DNA of 33,676 bases from Gammaproteobacteria bacterium (GTDB lineage: Bacteria; Pseudomonadota; Gammaproteobacteria; Enterobacterales; Kangiellaceae), in assembly GCA_013373545.1 (NCBI GenBank), contig JABXHQ010000050.1:1-33676 (forward strand), in the 5' to 3' direction. Position 1 is the first letter of the stretch, and every line of letters starts with the position of its first letter. Below are positions 26,225 through 33,676 of the stretch, in pieces. The translations under genes were made by a program, and so were the position numbers. The notes below the pieces were generated by a model. That model was not told the DNA's origin. It saw only the letters and a list, made by a program, of their open reading frames with translations, and made no database searches.

Positions 26225-26533
26225 TTAACGCCCTATTTTGTCCGGCAAATTACACTCGGGTAATTCTTGTAATTGTCGCACCGATAAAATTGACGCCTTA
26301 CAGCCTAACCCATCGGGCGTATCTTGCCGCTCAAATTTTAACTTCTCCGAATGACACTCACAGTTCAATCCTTCAATTTTATAATCGGTATCGGTGATCA
26401 CTTCATTCAAGTTAATATCGGTGATCCGCTCATAACCACCATCATCAGGAAACATATTCCAAATACCTGCGGCCAGTAACGTAATGATCACGACTGCTAA
26501 TAAACCGCCCGCTAATGCAAATACAAATCTCAA
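26225..26533 (-). CDS. Small membrane-anchored protein with four cysteines
   Basis: A 102-residue protein of unknown family. One N-terminal hydrophobic helix (about 5-25, FALAGGLLAVVIITLLAAGIW) would anchor it with the rest in the periplasm. Four cysteines are placed in the exported part: C58 and C60 as CEC, then C78 and C94, which could form two disulfides or bind a metal. The body is rich in acidic and polar residues (YERITDINLNEVITDTDYKIEG). It begins 13 nt after oxyR ends and is probably in the same transcript. That, with the cysteines, suggests a redox or stress link, but this is inference. The ribosome site is weak (GGAG about 14-17 nt upstream). Confidence 0.65.
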   Translation of the reverse strand: MRFVFALAGGLLAVVIITLLAAGIWNMFPDDGGYERITDINLNEVITDTDYKIEGLNCECHSEKLKFERQDTPDGLGCKASILSVRQLQELPECNLPDKIGR

Positions 26534-26546
26534 AACTAACTACTCC

Positions 26547-27464
26547 TTAAACCTTTGACTTCGCTTGACCACTCATCAAGCTCTCTGCCAATAAACCAAT
26601 ATTGCGATAACATTGCGCGCGAAAACTGGTTTTACGCCAAATAAAGCCAATTTGCCGCGTTGCATTTTCAAACGGCATATTTAACGAAACGAGGCTAGTA
26701 TTTCGCAATAATCCTGCTTCTAACGCCATATCGGGCAGAAAGCTAATCCCTTCGCCATCTTCTAACATGGTCACTAAGGTTGTTAGGCTGGTGGCTTCAA
26801 ACGGATGTATCTTTTCAGTTTTCGATAAACGACAAGCTTCCAAAGCATGTCCGCGCAAACAATGCTCTTTTTCTAAAAGCATTAAACTGCCATCGGGCAC
26901 ATCTTCAAAGTCGGTTAATTGGGATAGCTTTTCTGCTAACTGCTTGTGCGCCACTAACTTAAAGCGATCTTGGCCAACGGTCATCACATGGAAATTACCG
27001 GTATCAATCGGCAAAGCAAGAATCGCCACGTCAATTTCGCCACGCTCCAATTGCGCCATTAACTGGGCGGTTGTATCTTCAATTAACCGCAAGCGCAGTT
27101 TGGGGTATTCAGTGCGACTCTTTTTGGCCAGTTTTGGTAATAAGAAGGGAGCAATGGTGGGAATGCAGCCAAGTTTAACATCACCCGCCATCACGTCGCC
27201 ATCGGCCGCGATTAACTTCATCATATTATGCGATTGGTCAATAATCATCCGCGCTTGTTCAACCACTAATTCCCCCATGGCGGTGAACATTAATTTACGG
27301 TTGTCACGTTCAATTAACTGTTGTCCCACTAACTCTTCCAGATTATTGATCGCCACCGACAGCGTCGATTGACTGATGTGACAGGACTCCGCCGCACGGT
27401 TAAAGTTTTGCTCTTTGTAAACCGCTAACAAGTATTGCAATTGCTTGATACTGGGCAAATTCAT
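26547..27464 (-). CDS. oxyR: Hydrogen-peroxide regulator OxyR
   Basis: LysR-family transcription factor activated by peroxide through a disulfide. It has 305 residues, as usual. The N-terminal winged helix-turn-helix is LPSIKQLQYLLAVYKEQNFNRAAESCHISQSTLSVAINNLEELVGQQLIER. The redox pair is C202 and C211 in EKEHCLRGHALEAC, 9 residues apart like C199/C208 of E. coli, followed by the conserved ATSLTTLVTMLEDGEGISFLP. This separates it from ordinary LysR regulators. OxyR usually represses its own gene and activates catalases and alkyl hydroperoxide reductases; no such target lies in the window. A near-perfect 18-nt palindrome lies just upstream of its start codon. Confidence 0.95.
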   Translation of the reverse strand: MNLPSIKQLQYLLAVYKEQNFNRAAESCHISQSTLSVAINNLEELVGQQLIERDNRKLMFTAMGELVVEQARMIIDQSHNMMKLIAADGDVMAGDVKLGCIPTIAPFLLPKLAKKSRTEYPKLRLRLIEDTTAQLMAQLERGEIDVAILALPIDTGNFHVMTVGQDRFKLVAHKQLAEKLSQLTDFEDVPDGSLMLLEKEHCLRGHALEACRLSKTEKIHPFEATSLTTLVTMLEDGEGISFLPDMALEAGLLRNTSLVSLNMPFENATRQIGFIWRKTSFRAQCYRNIGLLAESLMSGQAKSKV

Positions 27465-27465
27465 A

Positions 27466-27483
27466 TTAATTATCGATTATTAA
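27466..27483. promoter_or_regulatory. 18-nt palindrome at oxyR start, possible operator
   Basis: TTAATTATCGATTATTAA pairs in 8 of 9 positions around its centre. It begins two bases upstream of the oxyR start codon and covers its ribosome site. It could bind a regulator or be a chance AT-rich palindrome. Confidence 0.35.
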
Positions 27484-27615
27484 CCAAAAGTTGATAGATT
27501 GTAGCGAACACACTTACAAATAGCCAGCTCAATTTAGTGCCCTAACTAGGCGCAGTGAACATCCTTTGCTAAATTGTAGATATTCACTTTGCACTCACGC
27601 GAGGTAACGAATTCG

Positions 27616-27978
27616 ATGACCATCGAACGACGACATTATCACCGGGTTAATTTTGATACGGTGGCGCAATTAACTTTAGGTAGCGAAACCATCCGGTGTG
27701 AGTTACTCGACTTATGCTTACAAGGCGCTTTATTAAAATGCTCCAGCGAACAGGACATTCAACTTAACGATCACGGCCAACTCTGTTTTACCCTTAGCGA
27801 TGAGGAGCCGATCATCACGATGGATGTCACAGTGGTCCATCGCACCAATGATTGTATTGGGGTCTATTGCGATACCATCGATATCGATAGCATGAGTCAT
27901 TTACGCCGCTTAATTGAACTGAATGTTGGCGACGCAGAAGTACTCAAACGCGACTTTAAATCACTACTGGCTAATTAA
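27616..27978 (+). CDS. Small PilZ-domain c-di-GMP binding protein
   Basis: A 120-residue single PilZ domain. The c-di-GMP binding RxxxR is present (ERRHYHRVNF, R6 and R10). The second motif, normally D/N-x-S-x-x-G, reads DLCLQGALL (D32, C34, G37), with Cys in place of Ser. ATG 27616 is chosen because GAGGTAA lies eight nt upstream; a TTG at 27589 lacks such a site. It is divergent from oxyR and converges on radA. Single-domain PilZ proteins usually act as c-di-GMP adaptors on a partner such as a pilus or flagellar component. The Cys swap may change affinity. Confidence 0.88.
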   Translation: MTIERRHYHRVNFDTVAQLTLGSETIRCELLDLCLQGALLKCSSEQDIQLNDHGQLCFTLSDEEPIITMDVTVVHRTNDCIGVYCDTIDIDSMSHLRRLIELNVGDAEVLKRDFKSLLAN

Positions 27979-28022
27979 TCACGGGCCTTTCAAATCGCAT
28001 CTTCGATGCTAAACGCTACTGA

Positions 28023-29393
28023 CTAATCCAACTCTGCCAGTAGTTGTAGCGCTTCATCTAAACGTTTTACGCCCATCACAGTCATTCCAGCTAACGCGCT
28101 CTTAGGTTGATTGCCGGCGGCAACAATCGCGCGCTTGAAACCATGTTTTGCCGCTTCTTTTAAGCGCTCTTGGCCGTTTGGCACCGGCCGAATTTCACCG
28201 GCCAAGCCGACTTCCCCAAACACCACTAAGTCTTGCGGCAAGGGGCGGTTTTTTAAACTCGAAATGACGGCCGCTAACAATGCCAAGTCGGCACTGGTTT
28301 CCATAACTCGCACACCACCGACCACATTTACAAACACATCCTGATCATAAGAAGCCACTCCGCCATGGCGACTGAGCACGGCCAGTAGCATCGCCAGACG
28401 GTTTTGCTCCAGCCCCACCGTTACCCGACGCGGGTTACCTAAGTGAGACTCGTCCACTAACGCTTGCACTTCCACTAAAATCGGTCGTGAGCCCTCCCAA
28501 GTTACCATCACCACACTGCCAGAAACGCGCTGTTCAAATTGTGAAAGAAAAATAGCCGAGGGATTTTTAACCTCTTTTAGCCCGGTTTCAGTCATCGCAA
28601 ACACACCGAGTTCATTAACCGCGCCAAAGCGATTTTTAACTGCTCGTAAAATTCGATAGCGACCATCGCGTTCACCTTCAAAGTAGAGCACCGCATCAAC
28701 CATGTGCTCAAGCACTCGCGGTCCGGCCAAGGCGCCATCTTTGGTTACATGCCCCACCATAAATAAGGCCACATTATGCTGTTTAGCAAACCGCACCAGC
28801 ACCGCCGCACTTTCCCGCACTTGCGCCACGCCACCGGGCGCCGATTGCAACTGCTCGGTGTAGATGGTTTGAATCGAGTCCACCACTAAGATTTTGGGTT
28901 GCTCCGCCTTGGCCTGTGCCATTATGGCTTCCACTTGCGTTTCCGTCAGAAGCTTTAAACGGTCACCATTAAGACCAAGGCGCTGTGCGCGGAGCGTTAC
29001 CTGCTGCAACGACTCCTCCCCAGTGACATAGAGTGTTGGATAGGCTTGGCTCAGCAAACAAGTCGCTTGCAACAAGATAGTGGATTTACCAATACCGGGA
29101 TCACCACCAATCAGCGTCACCGACCCCGGAACCAAACCACCACCTAGCACTCGGTCGAGCTCTGACAGCTGAGTTCCGATGCGCGGGACTTCTTGTAAAC
29201 TGACCTCACTCATATTTTGTACCCGAGAGCGTTCACCGGCATAACCGGCAAAGCGCTCCGAACGCGCGGCAGTTGCCACTTGAGCCTGCTCGACTAAGGT
29301 GTTCCAAGCGCCACAGTCATTACATTGTCCCGCCCATTTGGGCTGCGCCGCTCCGCACTCATTGCAGACAAATTGAATCTTCGATTTCGCCAT
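28023..29393 (-). CDS. radA: DNA repair protein RadA (Sms)
   Basis: RecA-like ATPase that assists branch migration and repair of recombination intermediates. It has 456 residues from ATG 29393. An N-terminal C4 zinc finger (C10, C13, C24, C27, in VCNECGA...CNDCGAW) precedes the ATPase core, with Walker A GGDPGIGKST (96-105) and the RadA-specific KNRFG (253-257). A Lon-like C-terminal domain ends the protein (RPLPQDLVVFGEVGLAGEIRPV). A GTG at 29411 is in frame, but the ATG gives MAKSKIQFVCNECG, the usual family start. radA lies between two PilZ genes, converging on the smaller and divergent from the larger. Confidence 0.95.
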   Translation of the reverse strand: MAKSKIQFVCNECGAAQPKWAGQCNDCGAWNTLVEQAQVATAARSERFAGYAGERSRVQNMSEVSLQEVPRIGTQLSELDRVLGGGLVPGSVTLIGGDPGIGKSTILLQATCLLSQAYPTLYVTGEESLQQVTLRAQRLGLNGDRLKLLTETQVEAIMAQAKAEQPKILVVDSIQTIYTEQLQSAPGGVAQVRESAAVLVRFAKQHNVALFMVGHVTKDGALAGPRVLEHMVDAVLYFEGERDGRYRILRAVKNRFGAVNELGVFAMTETGLKEVKNPSAIFLSQFEQRVSGSVVMVTWEGSRPILVEVQALVDESHLGNPRRVTVGLEQNRLAMLLAVLSRHGGVASYDQDVFVNVVGGVRVMETSADLALLAAVISSLKNRPLPQDLVVFGEVGLAGEIRPVPNGQERLKEAAKHGFKRAIVAAGNQPKSALAGMTVMGVKRLDEALQLLAELD

Positions 29394-29428
29394 AAATTTA
29401 TTCGTTAACACCCTGAAAGTTATTAAAT

Positions 29429-29458
29429 TTGCACTACAATTACGTTAGGTATTACAAC
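29429..29458 (+). promoter_or_regulatory. Putative promoter of the large PilZ gene
   Basis: TTGCAC (29429-29434) and TACAAC (29453-29458), spaced 18 nt, resemble -35 and -10 elements. The transcript would start near 29466, giving a short leader with GTGGAG before the TTG start at 29484. Confidence 0.3.
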
Positions 29459-29483
29459 CTGAGTTCAATGTGGAGTACAACGG

Positions 29484-31925
29484 TTGGCAGACAAACAAAA
29501 GCATATTGTAAACCATTATAAGAGCGTCGGTCGCCACGGCAAGCAACTCGTCGAAGAAGATGTAAAAGCTGGCTCTGACACCGCCAAGTTTCTTGAGCGT
29601 ATGGAACAGCGTCGCTTAGCGTCGCCTTGCTATATTGCGATTGATATGCGCGGTAAAGTTGAACAGCCTTGTAAACCTTATCAGTTCGAAGGCTTAACCC
29701 ATTACCTCGATAAACAATGTATTTCAATATTTGAGCAAGAAACACAGCGCTACGATGGCAAATATACCGTCGGTGTGTTTGAAGCGGTACAAGCGGCTGA
29801 TCACACTTTTAAGGCACAGCACGAGCGCGAGCAGCAACGCCACATTGAAGAGCAGAAAAAGAAACTGGCGGCAAAACCAGAAGGCCCAAAAGATCCGCTG
29901 TTTCAAAAAAAATCCGCCAACGATACCGCGCCAACAGAACCAACGGCAGAGCCAGAGCAAGAGCCGAGCGAAGAGCATTCTATTCGCTTGATCCCCTTTG
30001 GTTACCGAGCGCAACGGAAACAGGACCGGTTAAATTACGTTACCGATGTATCCGTTAAGTTAACCGATGGTAAAGAGTTAAAAGCCAAAACATCAGATAT
30101 TTCAACATCCGGAATTAAAGTCACTTTTTTTGGGCAGGTTGCAGCCGTTGCTGAGGGTAGCGTCGTCAGCATTAAATTTGACGCCCTCGCCAAACAGTTT
30201 ACCCTCGATTTAGACTTTGTTGAGTTCGAATTGATTGAGCAAACCCTCGATCATCATGGACGTTCGCAGTTTCGCCTTGCCCGCGCCGATCAATCAGAGC
30301 ATGAACACTTTAATATCTTCATGGATGAATTTATTAAAAGTCACCAATCACGCTATAAGCTTGAACTCGAAGACAGTTTGTTATCGTTATACGCTAAAGC
30401 ATTTGAACGTATTTATAATGCGGGCACAGGTCATGCGGTCAGTCTACTTCAGCGACAACCAAGTGGGTTTGATTGCCTTTACACCGCCACTCGACCGGTT
30501 GAAAACGGCGCCTTAAAAAATGCAATGTTATCGGCTATTGCAGAAAATCTTATACAGTTGTGCCCGACTGAGCCCCCTGCTACTGAGGGTAGGAGCTTCT
30601 TAATCGAGGCTTTTGTAGTGAAAGGGCATACGTTACACCGAGTGTATTGCGCAAATCGCAATACACTGGTGGCCAACAAACATTTTGATGAATTTTTAAA
30701 AGTCGGTAGCCAAGCTCATCTAATCGCGCGGATTCATTTAAAAGTTCGCACCATTAATGAAATCGATCGCAGTTCCGCTGCCGACCTATTACAACCCCTC
30801 AGCGAAGAAGCGCCGCATCGTTTTGAAAGCATAAAGAGCCGTTGGAACAAAGTAACCCATATCGCTTACTACCAAATCATTGAAGAAAAGCTGACCGTTG
30901 ATAGTCGGCTAACCGGGCAAAGTGCGCAATTAACCGGCTTGCAAGATTATCAAATGCCTAGCGGGACCCATCAAATCTGGCAGCTGGCTTACCGTAATGA
31001 ACGCAAAGATCCGCGTTACTTGTATAAAACGGCGGTTGAAATTCCGCTCGGTAAAGACGTTATCAAGGGAGAAACTTTAGATTTTTCACCGGCCGGAATG
31101 CGCATAAAACTGGCTCACCTTAGTAACATTCCAATGGCTTTGGATATCAATAACAGCATCAAAGTCTCTTTACCTGAAATGCAAAAACTGGCGAAGAAAA
31201 CTGCTAACTTGAAAGATTTACCCTATCGAGTCACTCAGTGGCATCCGCACGATTTATCGATTAGTGTGCGGCGGGATTATTCCGTTAAGTCGCATGACGG
31301 AGAGAGCTTTTTTACCCGCCTTATCAACAGTAATAAAGACAAACTTAAACTGTGTCCCGAGGATCTCGAATACACCTTGGTTGCGAGCATGATAGAAGCC
31401 TTGGTCAGTGGTTACTTAAGTGGGATCCCGCTATTTATTCGCCGCTTTAGTGGCGGACGCTACGCGATTGATTCTGCAGCTGCGACGGAGAATGCCAACG
31501 ACTTGTTATGGCAGTTTAAAACAGGCGACTCGTTTGACTTCTCAGCACTGAATCTGGAAGCGTTTTTTAGTCAGGTATTACGCGGTAATTTAAATCGTCG
31601 CAGTCAATTAACCCATGCATTAAACCAACGTTTATTTGCCGTATTCCCAAGCGATGCATCACAGCCATTGTCGATTCGTGACGAAAGCGAGTTCGCCGAC
31701 AACCGCGAAGTAGCGAAATTTATTCTTATGACACGCAAAAACCCGAATTACCGCATCTTGCGTGCGCAATTCTTGCCACCGCCTTTCATCAAGTTAGAAG
31801 AGTTTAAAGACGACCTTGCTGTGATCCGCAGCAACTCCTCGAATCGTGCGCGGCAGTTTGAGCAAAATGTCCAGCAACTGGTCGCCATGGTGGACATTGA
31901 AGATATTACCGCGTTTTATCAATAA
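29484..31925 (+). CDS. Large protein with two PilZ domains
   Basis: An 813-residue cytoplasmic protein with two complete PilZ signatures. The first is RKQDR (178-182) with DISTSG (205-210). The second is RKDPR (507-511) with DFSPAG (533-538). The N-terminal 170 residues are helical, with a charged low-complexity linker at about 110-172 (HEREQQRHIEEQKKKLAAK, then PTEPTAEPEQEPSEE). The long regions between and after the PilZ domains (about 280-490 and 550-813) match no domain I can name. There is no signal peptide or membrane helix. The start is TTG, supported by GTGGAG eight nt upstream. It is divergent from radA. Similar PilZ proteins occur in gammaproteobacteria; a c-di-GMP receptor role is expected, its partner unknown. 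Confidence 0.85.
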   Translation: MADKQKHIVNHYKSVGRHGKQLVEEDVKAGSDTAKFLERMEQRRLASPCYIAIDMRGKVEQPCKPYQFEGLTHYLDKQCISIFEQETQRYDGKYTVGVFEAVQAADHTFKAQHEREQQRHIEEQKKKLAAKPEGPKDPLFQKKSANDTAPTEPTAEPEQEPSEEHSIRLIPFGYRAQRKQDRLNYVTDVSVKLTDGKELKAKTSDISTSGIKVTFFGQVAAVAEGSVVSIKFDALAKQFTLDLDFVEFELIEQTLDHHGRSQFRLARADQSEHEHFNIFMDEFIKSHQSRYKLELEDSLLSLYAKAFERIYNAGTGHAVSLLQRQPSGFDCLYTATRPVENGALKNAMLSAIAENLIQLCPTEPPATEGRSFLIEAFVVKGHTLHRVYCANRNTLVANKHFDEFLKVGSQAHLIARIHLKVRTINEIDRSSAADLLQPLSEEAPHRFESIKSRWNKVTHIAYYQIIEEKLTVDSRLTGQSAQLTGLQDYQMPSGTHQIWQLAYRNERKDPRYLYKTAVEIPLGKDVIKGETLDFSPAGMRIKLAHLSNIPMALDINNSIKVSLPEMQKLAKKTANLKDLPYRVTQWHPHDLSISVRRDYSVKSHDGESFFTRLINSNKDKLKLCPEDLEYTLVASMIEALVSGYLSGIPLFIRRFSGGRYAIDSAAATENANDLLWQFKTGDSFDFSALNLEAFFSQVLRGNLNRRSQLTHALNQRLFAVFPSDASQPLSIRDESEFADNREVAKFILMTRKNPNYRILRAQFLPPPFIKLEEFKDDLAVIRSNSSNRARQFEQNVQQLVAMVDIEDITAFYQ

Positions 31926-32001
31926 GCAGCCTCACGACAGCATAGTAATTCCGGGCAATAAACGCTAAGATCATCTCACCTAGATCAATCAAGTTAAACT
32001 G

Positions 32002-33360
32002 ATGTGGACTCCGCAATCTTGGCAAAACTGCCCTTTGGAACAACAGGCTGATTATCCTGACAGTGCGCACCTCGAGCGAGTGATCACTGAATTATCGGCG
32101 TTGCCACCGTTGGTGAGTGCCAATGAAATAAATCAGCTCAAAGCCCGCATTGCAGCGGCTGGGCGAGGTGAAGCCTTTCTGTTACAGGGTGGCGACTGTG
32201 CCGAGTCGTTTAGCGACTGCAAGCCGGAAAAAATTCATAACAAACTCAACATTATGCTGCACATGAGTGTGCTGGCCATGTATGGATTAGGCAAGCCCGT
32301 GACCCGCATCGGGCGTATGGCGGGTCAATACGCAAAACCGCGATCGGCCCATACCGAAACCCAAGCGGGTTTATCATTACCCGCCTACCGCGGTGATTTA
32401 ATCAACGACTCCACGTTTAGCCCAAGTGCGCGGCAGCCAGATCCAGAGCGTCTTTTAAAGGGTTATAGTCTCGCTTCGCTCACACTTAACTATATCCGCT
32501 CACATGCGGGCGAACAGCTCGGGCAGTTGTTAACGCCCGCACAGTGGCAAGCGGCCGACTTAATTGGCAGTTCAGCACAAGGCTGGCATTTTCAATTGCT
32601 CAACGAAGTGCAGCGTGCACTCGCTCTGGTTGAGCAACTGGCTCCGGCGGCCTTGCAACCATTGAACGAGTTTTACACCTGTCACGAAGCACTGCATTTG
32701 CATTACGAGCAATCACTGTCGCGACCCTTTAATGGCCAATGGTATAACCTGTCCACTCATATGCCTTGGGTCGGCATGCGCACAGCAAAACCCGATTCGG
32801 GCCATATCGAATACTTACGAGGCATCGCTAACCCCATTGCGATTAAAGTCGGCCCACGTATGAGCCAACAATGGTTAGAGGCGATTTTGGATAAGTTGAA
32901 TCCACTAAATGAGCCCGGACGCATCAGTCTGATTACCCGCATGGGAGCGCAACAAGTAGAACAGAAACTGCCGCCGCTGATCGAAGCGGTGCAGCGCTCG
33001 GGTCACCATGTGACTTGGATTTGCGATCCGATGCACGGAAATACCGAAGTCACATCAAGCAAAGTAAAAACTCGGCACTTCGATAACATCTGTGCCGAGA
33101 TGGCGAGCGCTTACGCGATTCATCAAGCGTTCGGTTCAATATTAGGGGGAATCCACCTCGAGCTAACGGGTGAGTCCGTAACCGAATGCATTGGAGGTGC
33201 TTGCTCATTAACCGAAGACGACTTAAGTCATGCGTACCACTCTTTGGTTGACCCGCGTTTGAATGCGCGACAGGCCCTAGAATTAACCCTCAACTTAATG
33301 CGAATCGCGGCAGAACAGGGCGTCCAAAACGGTTTTTCTCAGCTTAGCGCGGCTGAATAA
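32002..33360 (+). CDS. 3-deoxy-7-phosphoheptulonate synthase, class II
   Basis: First enzyme of the shikimate pathway, joining PEP and erythrose 4-phosphate; this is the plant-type (class II) form, unrelated in sequence to AroF/G/H. It has 452 residues. Conserved: QGGDCAESFSDC with the metal-binding Cys 66 and Glu 68, YGLGKPVTRIGRMAGQYAKPRS, YFxxHEALxL-like FYTCHEALHLHYEQSL, GMRTAKPDSGHIEYLRGIANPIAIKVGP, SLITRMGAQQV, WICDPMHGNT, and GGIHLELTGESVTECIGG with His and Glu ligands; DPRLNARQALEL supplies the Asp. Only a weak ribosome site is visible before ATG 32002. It follows the large PilZ gene by 76 nt and may be a separate unit. Confidence 0.94.
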   Translation: MWTPQSWQNCPLEQQADYPDSAHLERVITELSALPPLVSANEINQLKARIAAAGRGEAFLLQGGDCAESFSDCKPEKIHNKLNIMLHMSVLAMYGLGKPVTRIGRMAGQYAKPRSAHTETQAGLSLPAYRGDLINDSTFSPSARQPDPERLLKGYSLASLTLNYIRSHAGEQLGQLLTPAQWQAADLIGSSAQGWHFQLLNEVQRALALVEQLAPAALQPLNEFYTCHEALHLHYEQSLSRPFNGQWYNLSTHMPWVGMRTAKPDSGHIEYLRGIANPIAIKVGPRMSQQWLEAILDKLNPLNEPGRISLITRMGAQQVEQKLPPLIEAVQRSGHHVTWICDPMHGNTEVTSSKVKTRHFDNICAEMASAYAIHQAFGSILGGIHLELTGESVTECIGGACSLTEDDLSHAYHSLVDPRLNARQALELTLNLMRIAAEQGVQNGFSQLSAAE

Positions 33361-33424
33361 CTCGCAAATAAATTTAACTTTCGTTATACTCAGATGAATT
33401 AACAGCCACCGAGGACGTATAGTT

Positions 33425-33676
33425 ATGACGAAACACAGCCTAATTGCCGCTTGTTTGTTAGCACTTGCTTTCTCTGCTGCACCTACCACTCAGGCAAAAT
33501 CAACTGCCGTCTCGAGCGAAAACGCTGAGAAACCACAACAGTGCCTCAACGAACTTCAACCCGTCGAAAACGCTACGGCGGAAGCAACTCTTGAAGAGCA
33601 GAAGAAGAAAACCTCCCCTTCTTGGTTCGAAAAACTCGTAAAACGCCACAAACTTGGCAGCTTGCATTTTCAAGAC
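33425..33676 (+). CDS. Exported protein of unknown function, 5' part
   Basis: The frame is open to the end of the window (84 codons), so the gene is cut. A signal peptide covers about residues 1-24 (MTKHSLIAACLLALAFSAAPTTQA), likely cut after TQA. The mature start is polar and Glu/Lys-rich (ENAEKPQQCLNELQPVENATAEATLEEQKKK), followed by SWFEKLVKRHKLGSLHFQD. No family can be named from this fragment. GAGGA (33411-33415) lies nine nt before the ATG, and TATACT at 33385-33390 may be its -10. Confidence 0.75.
   Translation, partial: MTKHSLIAACLLALAFSAAPTTQAKSTAVSSENAEKPQQCLNELQPVENATAEATLEEQKKKTSPSWFEKLVKRHKLGSLHFQD

Noticed and set aside
27465-27615. OxyR binding sites upstream of oxyR
   Set aside because: ATAG occurs at 27494 and 27520, but spacing and the partner CTAT elements do not fit the four-box OxyR pattern.
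27997-28009. Hairpin GCATC-TTC-GATGC between the PilZ gene and radA
   Set aside because: Five-pair stem with a 3-nt loop and no T run on either strand; not enough to call a terminator.
1-33676. Long frames antiparallel to or inside the main genes
   Set aside because: They lie entirely within well-supported genes, have low-complexity or unlikely composition, and no ribosome sites.
1-33676. CRISPR arrays, insertion sequences, integrases, tRNA or rRNA genes
   Set aside because: No regular repeat arrays, transposase motifs, terminal inverted repeats or recognisable RNA genes were seen by eye; a tRNAscan and Infernal search would confirm.

Overview
The window is a dense stretch of bacterial chromosome, about 36 protein genes in 33.7 kb, with no rRNA, tRNA, CRISPR, phage or insertion sequence that I can recognise. 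The proteins closely resemble gammaproteobacterial ones: GreB, GlnS, EttA, OxyR, Dxs and the nrdR-ribD-ribE-ribBX-ribH-nusB-thiL-pgpA order. The PomA/PomB-type (sodium-driven) flagellar stator, RibBX and type II DAHP synthase suggest a free-living, probably marine, motile gammaproteobacterium near the Oceanospirillales/Alteromonadales. That placement is inference. GC content looks near the middle and even, with no obvious transferred island.

Layout. 1-1.2 kb: the 3' part of greB and a MipA/OmpV outer-membrane protein (+). 1.2-5.1 kb: mlaF-mlaE-mlaD and glnS (-). The mla operon stops after mlaD, with no mlaC or mlaB. 5.3-5.6 kb: an orphan small winged-helix protein (+). 5.7-7.4 kb: pomA-pomB (-). 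7.6-11.6 kb: xseB-ispA-dxs-glsA (+), isoprenoid precursor supply plus a glutaminase whose start lies inside dxs. 11.6-18.2 kb: nrdR-ribD-ribE-ribBX-ribH-nusB-thiL-pgpA and a periplasmic aspartic-protease-like protein (-), with glyA just upstream (18.3-19.5 kb). 19.5-20.6 kb: a 305-base gap containing a possible structured RNA leader, then an unknown cysteine-containing protein (+). 20.6-23.9 kb: a lytic transglycosylase-like lipoprotein, a CDF zinc exporter and a HEAT-repeat/cyclophilin lipoprotein (-). 24.0-26.2 kb: ettA and a small membrane protein ending in a clear terminator (+). 26.2-27.5 kb: oxyR and a small cysteine-rich membrane-anchored protein (-). 27.6-31.9 kb: two PilZ-domain genes (+) on either side of radA (-). 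32.0 kb to the end: type II DAHP synthase and the start of a secreted protein (+).

How the genes fit together. Most are housekeeping: vitamin B2 and B1 synthesis, isoprenoids, one-carbon metabolism, translation and DNA repair. Dxs (precursor for isoprenoids, thiamine and PLP), ThiL, the Rib enzymes and the PLP enzyme GlyA form a loose cofactor neighbourhood. PilZ proteins and a flagellar stator hint at c-di-GMP control of motility, though nothing in the sequence links them directly. I do not see a clear new defence or mobile system. The best candidates for something undescribed are the structured leader plus Cys-rich unknown gene at 19.7-20.6 kb, the 813-residue two-PilZ protein, and the HEAT-cyclophilin lipoprotein.
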